Source: CALBPI01 sp038531945 (GTDB lineage: Bacteria > Pseudomonadota > Gammaproteobacteria > Steroidobacterales > Woeseiaceae). From it: a stretch of DNA of 64,000 bases. The position numbers and the translations under genes were made by a program. The notes below the pieces were generated by a model. It made no database searches. It was not told where the DNA came from and saw only the letters and a program-made list of their open reading frames with translations. This document shows positions 26,249 to 34,868 of the stretch, piece after piece. Where the stretch lies: positions 620,001 to 684,000 of the forward strand of contig JBCBBH010000001.1 in NCBI GenBank assembly GCA_038531945.1, given 5' to 3'. Position 1 is the first letter of the stretch; every line of letters starts with the position of its first letter.

Positions 26249-27733
26249 TTACTTCGGTTTGGCGGCGCTTCCAGGTGCTTTGCCCAGTTGCTTCGCCTGG
26301 GTTACCCAGTCGTCGCGCGAAATGCGGCCTTTGAACACGTCGAGCTTCGCATCGACGATCTCAATATCCCGTTTCAACCATTCCGCCACTTGCCAGAAGT
26401 AGTAAACCCCGTTGCGGTTCAGCAGACCTTCGAGCTTCGGGCCGACACCAGAAATTCGTTTTAGATCGTCTTTCTTGCCGTAAGAGGCCTTTTTCAGCAG
26501 CACGGGGCCGGTCTTCTTCGGTTTCGGCTGGCGTGGCTTGGGTGCCGGCGCGTTCAGCTTACCGAGTTTCGATTCGATAGCGGTCAGGCGTGTCTCAATG
26601 CCACTGAGGTCGATACGCGGCGCATCCGGCATGCGGATCGAGTTGACAGCGGAGTCAACCGATTCGACTCGCTTCATCAACGGCGCAAGGTCGACGCGCG
26701 GGACGTCCGGCATTCTGATCTTCGCGACCGCAGATTCGACCGACTCGATCCTTCGCGTCACAGTCGACAAGTCGACGCGTTCCGGTGTCGGGATCCGAAT
26801 GTTCTTGATCGCTGTCTCCAACGCGCCAATCCGCGCATTGACCGCCGACAGATCGACAGTCTCCGGTTCAGGAATCCTGATATTGCTGACAGCATCTTCC
26901 AATGCGGCAATCCGTCCCGTCACGCCGGAAATATCGACGGCCTCAGGCTCCGGGATTCGAATGCTGGCAACGCCACGCTCGACGGCCTGAAGTCGTGACG
27001 TCACGCCAGACAAATCAACTGTCGCAGGTTCCGGAATACGGATTGCCTTCACCGTGCTTTCGACGCCGTCCAATCGTGCGAATACATCCGATAGATCGGT
27101 GGCCGGTGTCGGATCAGGAATTCGGATTGCCTTCACCCTGCTTTCAACGCCGTCCAATCGTGCGAATACATCCGAAAGATCGGTGGCCGGTGTCGGGTCA
27201 GGAATACGGATTGCCTTCACCGTGCTCTCGACGCCGTCCAATCGTGCGAACACCTTCGAAAGATCCGTGGCCGGTGTCGGGTCAGGAATACGGATTGCCT
27301 TCACCGTGCTCTCGACGCCGTCCAATCGTGCGAACACCTCCGAAAGATCCGTGGCCGGTGTCGGATCAGGAATACGGATTGCCTTCACCGTGCTTTCAAC
27401 GCCATCCAGTTTCGCGAACACCTCCGAAAGATCGGTGGCCGGTGTCGGATCAGGAATACGGATTGCCTTCACCGTGCTCTCGACCCCATCGAATCTCGCA
27501 AATACATCCGAAAGATCGGTCGCCGGTGTTGGGTCCGGTATTTTGATGTTGTTGACGCCTGAATCAATCGCGTCCAGGCGCCGATTGACACCGGACCAAT
27601 CCATTCTGGTGAACTGCGAGAAGCTCTCAGTCACATCGACGAATCGTCGCCGCGACCACCAGTAACCCAAAACGAAACTCAGGACTGAGGCCAGTAGAAA
27701 AATCAGAGTGAATTTTGCCAGAAGATAAGCCAT
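26249..27733 (-). CDS. Membrane-anchored repeat protein with C-terminal HhH domain
   Basis: A 494-residue protein with an N-terminal TM (about 5-27), then about 13 tandem units of 27-28 residues (about 44-390), a Pro/Lys-rich linker, and a C-terminal helix-hairpin-helix-like domain (DLKRISGVGPKLEGLLNRNG, about 425-480). Six neighbouring units (residues 73-238) are nearly identical, with the pattern DLSxVFARLDGVESTVKAIR then IPDPTPAT; the others keep DLS..xxRLxxVE..V..IRIP. The helical half of each unit has heptad-like hydrophobics and ends in a proline break, which suggests a long rod. The HhH-like tail resembles domains found on ribosomal L21-like and NADH-dehydrogenase-associated proteins. 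It lies 16 bp after the OmpA-like gene, so the pair form an operon. The function is unknown. Confidence 0.85.
   Translation of the reverse strand: MAYLLAKFTLIFLLASVLSFVLGYWWSRRRFVDVTESFSQFTRMDWSGVNRRLDAIDSGVNNIKIPDPTPATDLSDVFARFDGVESTVKAIRIPDPTPATDLSEVFAKLDGVESTVKAIRIPDPTPATDLSEVFARLDGVESTVKAIRIPDPTPATDLSKVFARLDGVESTVKAIRIPDPTPATDLSDVFARLDGVESRVKAIRIPDPTPATDLSDVFARLDGVESTVKAIRIPEPATVDLSGVTSRLQAVERGVASIRIPEPEAVDISGVTGRIAALEDAVSNIRIPEPETVDLSAVNARIGALETAIKNIRIPTPERVDLSTVTRRIESVESAVAKIRMPDVPRVDLAPLMKRVESVDSAVNSIRMPDAPRIDLSGIETRLTAIESKLGKLNAPAPKPRQPKPKKTGPVLLKKASYGKKDDLKRISGVGPKLEGLLNRNGVYYFWQVAEWLKRDIEIVDAKLDVFKGRISRDDWVTQAKQLGKAPGSAAKPK
27020..27517. repeat. 84-bp tandem repeats (about six copies) inside the coiled-coil gene
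   Basis: Near-identical 84-bp units encode the 28-residue repeats. For example CTTTCAACGCC and CTCTCGACGCC alternate at the same place in successive units, and each unit contains ATCGGTGGCCGGTGTC or ATCCGTGGCCGGTGTC. DNA-level similarity is high, unlike the older flanking units, which points to recent expansion or gene conversion. Confidence 0.9.
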
Positions 27734-27749
27734 GACTTGCCTCGCTCAA

Positions 27750-28583
27750 TTATGGGTTGGTGACGCGGATGACGATGCGTCGGTTCTGCGCCTTGCCAGA
27801 TTCGGTAGTGTTGTCGGCAATGGGGCGAGTCTCCCCGTAACCTACGGCCTGAATTCGATCGAGTTGAAGCCCGCGAGACGACAGCGCGATGCGCACCGCG
27901 TTCGCGCGAGCCTGGCTCAAGATTTGATTGTTTTCTTCGCTGCCGACTGCGTCTGTATGACCCTCGATCGTCAACGTGCCGGGACAACCCGAGGCGATGC
28001 TCGCGAGGTTGTCGAGCAACTCATCATTGCTGTCAGCGATCTGCGCGCTGGCGGTGCGAAAACGAATCGTAGCGGTCGACAACGTCTCTGCGAACTGCTC
28101 GTTGCAGCGGTCCACTACAGGCGATTCGACGACCTCTGCCGGGAGTTCGGGTTCCGCGGGACGTTGCTCAACGGCTTCGACAACCGGCTCGGCGACGACC
28201 CTCGGTGGCATCCGGTCGGAGCTGACGCTCACCGATGTCGGGCAAATCAGATTGCCTGCCCATGTGTCACAGCGCGTCGACTGTGCGAACGCAGATGCGG
28301 TCCGTACGGCGTCTTCATCCGCGAGATCCAGTCGAACACGGACATCCTGACCGTCGACGTCGATACCTGAAACGTCGTATTTCGATAACGTGGCGCTGAC
28401 ATTTCGTTCGATCTGTGGCTCCACGGCCGGCGCGACCATCAAGCTGCCGAGCAACCAAAGCAACAACAGTCCCAGTAGCGGCAACAAGCTCCACGGCCAC
28501 CAACCGGCCGGTGTATCCGACTGCCGCCAGTAGCGGCGCGTCGAATGCGTCTCCGTGTGAGACGATCCACGCTTCTCGGTCAT
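27750..28583 (-). CDS. OmpA-family peptidoglycan-binding membrane protein
   Basis: A 277-residue protein with one TM near residues 31-52 (WPWSLLPLLGLLLLWLLGSL), a middle region resembling a BON-type fold (residues about 55-125, one cysteine pair CDTWAGNLIC), a Glu/Pro-rich linker, and a C-terminal OmpA domain (about 160-277). The peptidoglycan-binding signature is GHTDAVGSEENNQILSQARA followed by GYGETRPIADNTTESGKAQN and RRIVIRV. It should be anchored in the inner membrane and clasp the cell wall. It has a good Shine-Dalgarno (GGGGAGAGGA) and is cotranscribed with the repeat protein downstream. Confidence 0.88.
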   Translation of the reverse strand: MTEKRGSSHTETHSTRRYWRQSDTPAGWWPWSLLPLLGLLLLWLLGSLMVAPAVEPQIERNVSATLSKYDVSGIDVDGQDVRVRLDLADEDAVRTASAFAQSTRCDTWAGNLICPTSVSVSSDRMPPRVVAEPVVEAVEQRPAEPELPAEVVESPVVDRCNEQFAETLSTATIRFRTASAQIADSNDELLDNLASIASGCPGTLTIEGHTDAVGSEENNQILSQARANAVRIALSSRGLQLDRIQAVGYGETRPIADNTTESGKAQNRRIVIRVTNP

Positions 28584-28753
28584 TCCTCTCCCCTTGAATA
28601 ACTCAGCGGGTCGACTTCTTTGAGCCTTTGCCCGATTCTGAGGCTACATCCTCGACCGACGGCGGTGCAAACGCTGTAAATGTCGAGGACATGTCGGTCT
28701 TTATTCGAAAAACATAGACGCCCCAGCCTCTCGGTAAGTCACAAAGTTTGTGG

Positions 28754-29491
28754 CTAGCGGGGCGTCGGAACGACGATGTACCCGCTGTCGGTGTCACCGT
28801 AGGTCTTGGTGTGTCGACCGAGTTGGTAGAACGCGGCCACGATCAAACACACGATGGCGTCGAGTTTGTCCTCGTTGTGCTTGAGGCGCTTGCCCTTGAG
28901 TTCAGCGATCGCAGCGCCATCGAATTCGCAGTCGAGATTGTCGGACAGTTCGATATGAATCCGGGAGTCGCGACTTCGGTCTTGCAGGAGCTCCGCGAGC
29001 CGGATTTGCCCGCCTCGCCGATGCCGAACTGACCCCTTTTTATACGCAAGCCGTTCCGGAAGCCCGAACAACTCAATGATCGCCGGATGCGGGTAACACT
29101 CAATCTGCCATCGCGAATCTCGTACGCCTAGCGTCTGAAAACCGCGTTCAGTCAGTTGTTTACTCAGACCAACGCTTCCTGCATCGGGATACAACTTCAG
29201 ATTGGAAGGATGACAGCCCGCCTTGCGGTTCCGGTAGTCCCGACTGAGTGCCGCCTCGCAAGGCCGTTGTCCGGTCGCGTTGTTAATAATCAGCGGCGCA
29301 TCGATGGCGATTCCCCAGAGCTCGGGTGCATTGTCGAGCGCGTGCAAGATCGTTCCCCGGCCGACCAGACCTCCGAACACTTTTTCAACGCGCAGTCGAT
29401 TGTCGGTAAGTGCGCCAAACGCCACCGCGCTGCCATTTCGCTCGGTTTGCCACGCGAGATCAATACCCGCCAGGGCCTTGCTGCCGCTCAT
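28754..29491 (-). CDS. DUF429 protein (predicted RNase H-like fold)
   Basis: A 245-residue protein of the DUF429 family, predicted to have an RNase H-like nuclease fold. Landmarks are the N-terminal ALAGIDLAWQ strand with its Asp, WGIAIDAPLII in the middle and the C-terminal DKLDAIVCLIVAAFY helix with an acidic pair, the three positions expected to carry active-site carboxylates. The ATG at 29489-29491 was chosen; a TTG four codons upstream is possible. The 170-bp gap to the OmpA-like gene holds nothing I can support. The substrate is unknown. Confidence 0.85.
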   Translation of the reverse strand: MSGSKALAGIDLAWQTERNGSAVAFGALTDNRLRVEKVFGGLVGRGTILHALDNAPELWGIAIDAPLIINNATGQRPCEAALSRDYRNRKAGCHPSNLKLYPDAGSVGLSKQLTERGFQTLGVRDSRWQIECYPHPAIIELFGLPERLAYKKGSVRHRRGGQIRLAELLQDRSRDSRIHIELSDNLDCEFDGAAIAELKGKRLKHNEDKLDAIVCLIVAAFYQLGRHTKTYGDTDSGYIVVPTPR

Positions 29492-29569
29492 GGCTGAATC
29501 CAAAACATGCCAGAGACCTTACACGCTCTGCATTGAACCAACTCGGACAAAAAAAACTTGCAATGCAAA

Positions 29570-29584
29570 CGAGAATCATTATCA
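29570..29584. promoter_or_regulatory. Fur-box-like dyad before hemP-like gene
   Basis: CGAGAATCATTATCA matches the 7-1-7 Fur pattern at 12 of 14 positions and ends 10 bp before the ATG at 29595. Confidence 0.78.
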
Positions 29585-29594
29585 TTTATTCCAC

Positions 29595-29759
29595 ATGGAA
29601 CAGAACTCGCTCAAAAAGCCGCACTCGTCCCAAACGCAGCTGCCCGTCGTGGCGGCAAAAGCGCTTTTTGGCGATAACCGCGAAGTTCGGATCGAATTCC
29701 GCGGTGAGCTATATTCGTTGCGAATCACGAAAAACGACAAGCTCATTCTAACCAAGTAG
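29595..29759 (+). CDS. hemP: HemP-family hemin uptake protein
   Basis: A 54-residue protein. The C-terminal half, VVAAKALFGDNREVRIEFRG followed by ELYSLRITKNDKLILTK, is the HemP signature almost residue for residue. HemP members are small iron-regulated proteins linked to heme uptake; some act as transcription activators of heme receptor genes. A Fur-like box directly upstream fits that. No heme receptor or hem transport gene is nearby, so it stands alone between DUF429 and the subtilase. Confidence 0.9.
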   Translation: MEQNSLKKPHSSQTQLPVVAAKALFGDNREVRIEFRGELYSLRITKNDKLILTK

Positions 29760-30187
29760 CTCGAGTAGCCAGCCAGCCTCTTGCCCCCTGCGAACCGATA
29801 AAGCAAGCCAGCCAACTCGAAAATTTCCCCCACTAGTTCTCGTCCAGGTTTGCGCTGAACGCGATTGCGTCGTGCGGTGCGACTAACCTTGTCCACGAAA
29901 AGTTACATGCTCTGCTGCACCGCAATGCGCACGCTTGCGCGCATTTGGTCAACATAACGCATTGGTTAAAAACAAAATCCTCGTTTATTCGAAAGAATTT
30001 TGCATAACGTAAGGCGCAGATATCGCTAGAGATTCTAGATTTTTGTCATAAATGGGCGGTTAAGAGCAATTGCTGAGCTGTTGAATCCCTTTGCTGAGCT
30101 GGCGTAGCGTCGGACGGGTTGTTTGGCGGAGCCAAGTCGGCGGCAAGACCTTCACGACTCCGAAAGTTAATTGGAAGGATGAAGACT
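29760..30187. other. 428-bp intergenic region before the subtilase gene
   Basis: No gene is supported here. It contains an inverted repeat AATGCGC/GCGCATT (29924-29930 and 29939-29945), an AT-rich stretch around 29960-30010 suited to a promoter, and a direct repeat TTGCTGAGCTG (about 30070 and 30090). The protease leader probably starts within it. Confidence 0.5.
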
Positions 30188-32278
30188 ATGGGGATTTTTT
30201 CTCACGGCCGCCGCTGTGCCGGCGTCCTGCTTGGGGCGCTGTTGGCAATACCGGCAGCTTTTGCGGGTGGACCTAGTCCATCGACCACGACTACCGCACT
30301 CGCGGAGTCACCACCGACGAATCAAATCATCGTCAAATATCAATCACTCGCTGCCAGTCCGTCTCAGATTGGCGCCAATATCGCGAGTGGCAATATGGCA
30401 GATCAGGCACGCGTGTTGTCCCAGGCCCTGGGTATGCAGGTGAGCAATCATCGACGCATGGCGAATGGTGCGATGGTGTACCGAATCAACCAATGGCGCA
30501 AACCGGCTGAGCTTGCGTCGATGCTGTTGAAACTGCAGGCGGACCCGAACGTCGAGTACGCCGAACCCGACCTGTTGCTGCAACCGATGGCGACGCCTAA
30601 CGATTCTCGCTACAACGAGCAGTGGCATTACTTTGAGTCGACCGGTGGGTTGAATCTACCCACTGCGTGGGACACCACGACGGGCGCGGGTACCGTTGTT
30701 GCCGTGATCGACACAGGCTATCGCGCGCATCCGGACCTGGCTGCGAACTTGCTGCCGGGCTACGACATGATCAGCGACACGTTTGTGTCGGTCGATGGGG
30801 ACGGCCGCGATAGCGATGCCACCGACCCTGGTGATTTCTCCACCGCCGGACAATGCGGACCGGGTGAGCCGGCGCGGAGTTCCAGCTGGCATGGCACACA
30901 CGTTGCCGGCACCGTTGCCGCGGTCACCAACAATGGCACCGGCGTTGCTGGTGTGGCGTATGGTGCGAAGATCGTACCGTTACGCGCGTTGGGCCGTTGC
31001 GGCGGTTTCACGTCGGATATCGCTGACAGCATCATCTGGGCATCGGGCGGCAGCGTCCCGGGAACGCCGGCGAATGCGAATCCAGCAGACGTGATCAACA
31101 TGAGTCTCGGTGGTGGTGGATCCTGCTCGACAACGACCCAGTCGGCGATCAACCAGGCACGCGCCAACGGCTCGACGGTTGTGGTCGCCGCAGGCAACTC
31201 GAACACCAACGCATCCGGCTTCAATCCGGCGAACTGCTCTGGCGTCATCACGGTCGCGTCAACGAATCGGAATGGCGGCCGCGCTTACTACTCGAACTTC
31301 GGCGCCGCAGTCGACGTTGCAGCACCCGGTGGCGATATTCGTGCAAGCGCCTCGAACGGCGTGCTGTCGACGCTGAACAGTGGCAGCTCGGGACCGGGTA
31401 GCAACAACTACGCTTTCTATCAAGGCACCAGCATGGCCGCGCCACACGTTGCGGGTCTGGCTGCCCTTTTGAAAGCGGTTGACTCGACGCTCACACCGAA
31501 CGAAATCGAGTCGATCATTACGTCGACGGCGCGCTCATTCCCGGCGACCTGTAGCCAGTGCGGTTCCGGTATTGCAGACGCGGCGGCAGCCGTGGCGTCG
31601 ATCTCGGGCGGTGGCGGCGGTGGCCCGGGTGGTGGCGATGATGTTCTGGAGAACGGCGTTGCGGAAACCGGCCTCAGTGCGAGTACTGGTGCAGAGCTTC
31701 GATTCACGCTTGAAGTGCCAGCCGGTGCGACGAACTTGTCGTTCCAGATTGGCGGTGGCTCGGGCGACGCGGATCTGTATGTCCGCTTTGGTTCACCACC
31801 GACGACGGCAACCTACGATTGCCGTCCATACCGCAATGGCAACAGTGAGACCTGCAACATTTCGAATGTTCAGGCCGGTACTTACCACGTCATGGTTCGC
31901 GCCTGGTCGACATTCTCAGGCGTTACGCTGACCGGTAGCTTTGATGAACCGAGCGGCGGTGGCGGCGGCAACCAGGGTGGCTCAGGCAGCCTGAATGATC
32001 TGTCCGCATCGCGCGGCAACTGGTTGCGTTACACCATCGACATTCCATCGGGCATGTCGACACTTCGGGTAGAAATCTCGGGTGGCAGCGGTGACGCGGA
32101 TCTGTATCTCAGACGTGGATCGCAACCAACGACCTCGGCATACGACTGCCGACCGTACCGCAATGGCAATAGCGAGGTCTGCACGATCAATAATCCACAG
32201 GCGGGAACGTGGCATATCGGCATTCGTGCCTATCGAACGTTCTCTGGTGTGGATTTGTTAGCGGAGTGGTCTCCCTGA
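30188..32278 (+). CDS. Secreted subtilisin-family (S8) protease with two PPC domains
   Basis: A 696-residue extracellular serine protease. It has a signal peptide (about 1-26, ending AAFA), an I9-like propeptide (about 45-130, IIVKYQ... to EYAEPDLLLQP), then the peptidase domain with the catalytic triad at Asp175 (AVIDTGY), His235 (SSWHGTHVAG) and Ser415 (GTSMAAPH). A Gly-rich linker leads to two pre-peptidase C-terminal (PPC) domains, each with SGDADLY and a repeated DCRPYRNGNSE block. The PPC domains are often removed on maturation. The ATG at 30188 was chosen because GGAAGG lies 9 bp upstream; an ATG at 30179 is too close to it. Confidence 0.94.
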   Translation: MGIFSHGRRCAGVLLGALLAIPAAFAGGPSPSTTTTALAESPPTNQIIVKYQSLAASPSQIGANIASGNMADQARVLSQALGMQVSNHRRMANGAMVYRINQWRKPAELASMLLKLQADPNVEYAEPDLLLQPMATPNDSRYNEQWHYFESTGGLNLPTAWDTTTGAGTVVAVIDTGYRAHPDLAANLLPGYDMISDTFVSVDGDGRDSDATDPGDFSTAGQCGPGEPARSSSWHGTHVAGTVAAVTNNGTGVAGVAYGAKIVPLRALGRCGGFTSDIADSIIWASGGSVPGTPANANPADVINMSLGGGGSCSTTTQSAINQARANGSTVVVAAGNSNTNASGFNPANCSGVITVASTNRNGGRAYYSNFGAAVDVAAPGGDIRASASNGVLSTLNSGSSGPGSNNYAFYQGTSMAAPHVAGLAALLKAVDSTLTPNEIESIITSTARSFPATCSQCGSGIADAAAAVASISGGGGGGPGGGDDVLENGVAETGLSASTGAELRFTLEVPAGATNLSFQIGGGSGDADLYVRFGSPPTTATYDCRPYRNGNSETCNISNVQAGTYHVMVRAWSTFSGVTLTGSFDEPSGGGGGNQGGSGSLNDLSASRGNWLRYTIDIPSGMSTLRVEISGGSGDADLYLRRGSQPTTSAYDCRPYRNGNSEVCTINNPQAGTWHIGIRAYRTFSGVDLLAEWSP

Positions 32279-32308
32279 CCTGAATTCCTCTTAGGGAGGA
32301 GTTTCTTC

Positions 32309-32341
32309 GGGCGCAGCGCTGATGTGCTGCGCCCTTTTTTT
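32309..32341 (+). terminator. Intrinsic terminator after the subtilase gene
   Basis: GGGCGCAGC (32309-32317), 8-base loop, GCTGCGCCC (32326-32334), then seven T residues. Confidence 0.93.
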
Positions 32342-32414
32342 GTCCACCTACCGTTGACGCGTTGCTGTCCGCTGGCACAAGCTCTGGAGCTCGCGTATTC
32401 GGAGTCTCGATTTC

Positions 32415-33170
32415 ATGGCCGCTTCAGAGCACCCGTCCCCGATCAATTGCGTCTTGATTGCCGGCGGCAAGTATCACGATATTGACTACGCGCGGCTGGA
32501 GCTTCTGAAACTGCTTGGCGAAGATTCTCGTCTTCGGGTTCGCGTGTTCGAGGACTACGAGAATGCCGATGCGATCCAAAAAGCGGACTGTCTTGTCAGT
32601 TATACCAGCGACGTCATACCGTCCGTTGGTATCCAGGAGGTACTGCGCGACTGGCTGAACGAGGGTGGTCGGTGGTACGCGTTGCATGGAACCAACTCAG
32701 TGTTGGAGCTTCGGGAAGACCGGCTGTGGGATGCACCGCGATCAGCACCGTTGTTTATGCGTCTCGTCGGTTCACAGTTCGTGAGTCACCCACCCATTTC
32801 GCCATACACAGTGAATAATGTCGCGCCCGAGCATCCCCTGGTTGCGGGCATCGAGGCTTTCGAAACCGACGACGAGCTATACCATCTGGAATGTCACGAG
32901 CCGATCGAAGTGTTGCTGGAGACCGAATGTCACGAACCCAGTCCAGGATTTGTTGAAGGTGATCAAGCTATTGGAAAGCACCCGGTGTGCTATCTGAAAT
33001 CGCACGGCGAAGGTGCCGTGTTGTATCTATCCATCGGCCACGCGCGAAGTCACCACGACATGCGGCCATTAATCGAATATTGGAACTCCGAAGACCGTGG
33101 CGCGTGGGCAAGGCCTGCGTTCTACGAGTTGCTGCGCCGTGGCATCCGCTGGATGAAGCGAGAGCTCTGA
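32415..33170 (+). CDS. ThuA-like domain protein
   Basis: A 251-residue cytoplasmic protein with a class I glutamine-amidotransferase-like fold of the ThuA (trehalose-utilization) family. Features are INCVLIAGGKYHDIDYA at the N-terminus, GRWYALHGTN in the middle and GEGAVLYLSIGHARSHHDMR near the end. Members often lie in carbohydrate loci, but their reaction is poorly known. It converges on the sugar transporter with 1 bp between stop codons and has no copy of the glucan-locus operator upstream, so its membership in that system is unproven. Confidence 0.8.
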   Translation: MAASEHPSPINCVLIAGGKYHDIDYARLELLKLLGEDSRLRVRVFEDYENADAIQKADCLVSYTSDVIPSVGIQEVLRDWLNEGGRWYALHGTNSVLELREDRLWDAPRSAPLFMRLVGSQFVSHPPISPYTVNNVAPEHPLVAGIEAFETDDELYHLECHEPIEVLLETECHEPSPGFVEGDQAIGKHPVCYLKSHGEGAVLYLSIGHARSHHDMRPLIEYWNSEDRGAWARPAFYELLRRGIRWMKREL

Positions 33171-33171
33171 C

Positions 33172-34689
33172 CTACGCAGTCGCTTCTCCCATCGTGCCGC
33201 GACGCGCTTCGAGTTCGGCGCGAATCTCGTGAGCGCGCTTTTCGGTGATCGAGAATGATGCGATCGCCCAAATCGCGATTGCTGAGGCGACGCATGGAAT
33301 CGCGGCGTCAAAGAAGCGCATCAAGGTGATTGCTTCCTCAGTCTGAGCACCGCCGAGCTCTACGTCGAAGCCGGTAACGTTCAGTAGAATACCGCCACCG
33401 AGAATCGCTACAGACTGCCCCAGCTTGACCACCCACCAATAAATCGAGCCGAACATTCCTTCGCGCCGCTCTCCTGTGTTGAGTTCGTCAGCATCAACCA
33501 CATCAGCGACCATTGCCGGAACCAAAGTGAATAGGCCAGCCAGTCCGAAAGCCATGAACGGCGCCGGTATCAAGCAAAGCCATGGATTCGTCGGGGTGTA
33601 GCAAAACCACTTGAGTGCGTAGCCAACAATCGACATACAAATTGCGAAATAGAACGCTTTGCGTTTGCCGATTTTTGTTCCAACAAGAGTGATGATTCCG
33701 ATTGCTGCAAGCGCGGAGAACGCCTGAAGTAAGCCGGAGTGTCCGACAAACACCGCGCCGGCTTTCTGATCTCCCGCAAACACGTAGTAAATGATGACGT
33801 AGGACTGGAAAGCGGCGATCAAGATAAAGCCGTTGAACACCAGAAAGGTCGCAGCACAGAGCTTCAGGAATGGCTTGAACTTGAGTGTTGTGGCGAAGCC
33901 GCGAAAGAAGTTGAGAATAACGTCGCCTATGGTCGGCCGAGGCTCCGACTCATCGATCTCGGGGGGTGTGTAGCGTTCGCGCAGTAGTAGCGCTGGCAGA
34001 ATTCCTAGTGAGATTGCGACGACACCAATGATGATCGCGAGCCGAGAGGCACCGACCATCACGTCACCACCCCATAAATCTGCGTACATAATTAGCAAGA
34101 AGTATGGCGAGATCATGTATGCGACATTGCCCATGAAGTTTTGCACGCCCATCAGGCGAGTCCGTTCATGGTAGTCCGGCGTTAACTCGTAACCGAGCGC
34201 AACCCAAGGTGTGGCGAAGATCGTGTACGCGATGAAGAACACCAGAGAACCGATCAGGAAGAACCAAAAGTAGTAAGACTCAGTCTTGCCCGCGGGAAGC
34301 TGCCATAACAGTGCGAAACAAATGCCGACGGCAATGGCGCCAATGAAAAGGTAGGGTCGGCGACGGCCATATCTTGAGCGGGTATTGTCGGAGACATAAC
34401 CCATTAGCGGGTCAGTCATTGCGTCCATTAATCGCGGCAATGAGCCTAGCAGGCCAACAAGTGCGGGGTTCATGCCCAAACCAAGGTTTAGCACGATCAT
34501 CATGCGACCAATCGCGTCAGCCAGCGTATTGTTCACGAAAGCGCCCAATCCGTACGCGAACTTCTGTACCAGCGGGATGCGGTCCTCATCCGGCGTTTCG
34601 TGGTGCTTGCTCTCCGGCTCCGGCTGGGCCAGATTCTCTGACCGTTTTGGACGTTGGAGTACGCCCCCGGATTCTTGATCAGTTGCCAT
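33172..34689 (-). CDS. GPH-family sugar:cation symporter (MFS)
   Basis: A 505-residue, about 12-TM inner-membrane transporter of the glycoside-pentoside-hexuronide family. The signature DAMTDPLMGYVSDNTRSRYG then RRRPYLF lies near residue 80, as in MelB-type carriers. A hydrophilic leader of about 40 residues precedes the first helix. The ATG at 34687-34689 was chosen over one ten codons upstream because it follows GGGGGGAT. The likely substrates are glucose or short beta-1,3-gluco-oligosaccharides, from its place opposite GH3-GH17. An exact LacI-type operator (34743-34760) lies between the divergent genes. Confidence 0.9.
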   Translation of the reverse strand: MATDQESGGVLQRPKRSENLAQPEPESKHHETPDEDRIPLVQKFAYGLGAFVNNTLADAIGRMMIVLNLGLGMNPALVGLLGSLPRLMDAMTDPLMGYVSDNTRSRYGRRRPYLFIGAIAVGICFALLWQLPAGKTESYYFWFFLIGSLVFFIAYTIFATPWVALGYELTPDYHERTRLMGVQNFMGNVAYMISPYFLLIMYADLWGGDVMVGASRLAIIIGVVAISLGILPALLLRERYTPPEIDESEPRPTIGDVILNFFRGFATTLKFKPFLKLCAATFLVFNGFILIAAFQSYVIIYYVFAGDQKAGAVFVGHSGLLQAFSALAAIGIITLVGTKIGKRKAFYFAICMSIVGYALKWFCYTPTNPWLCLIPAPFMAFGLAGLFTLVPAMVADVVDADELNTGERREGMFGSIYWWVVKLGQSVAILGGGILLNVTGFDVELGGAQTEEAITLMRFFDAAIPCVASAIAIWAIASFSITEKRAHEIRAELEARRGTMGEATA

Positions 34690-34742
34690 ATGGTCGATCC
34701 CCCCGACGAGCCAAGGCATAGGTCGACTGGATACTGACGCGC

Positions 34743-34760
34743 TTTGACAGCGCTGTCAAA
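34743..34760. promoter_or_regulatory. LacI-type operator copy 1
   Basis: TTTGACAGCGCTGTCAAA is a perfect 18-bp palindrome with the CG centre typical of LacI-family operators. It lies between the transporter and GH3 genes, 53 bp from the transporter start, and can control both. The same core recurs at 39378 and 57028. Confidence 0.85.
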
Positions 34761-34868
34761 CGTTGCTAGAACAGCGGTCCATTCGCGCTGCATTACAGGG
34801 GATCAAAGATCAGCGCTCACGAATACACATCACGTAGCCCGACCGATATTGATTCGAGAGTTACCGAT

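Noticed and set aside
27020..27517. CRISPR-like array
   Set aside because: The repeats are contiguous 84-bp units with no unique spacers and lie inside a coding frame.
26902..27546. Plus-strand repetitive ORFs (EYGLPSP, NRANTSERSVAGVGSG types)
   Set aside because: They are the reverse reading of the 84-bp repeats; the minus strand gives a TM, regular rod repeats and an HhH-like tail.
28603..28797. 64-codon minus-strand ORF before the OmpA-like gene
   Set aside because: It overlaps the DUF429 3' end, has no ribosome site and a low-complexity product.
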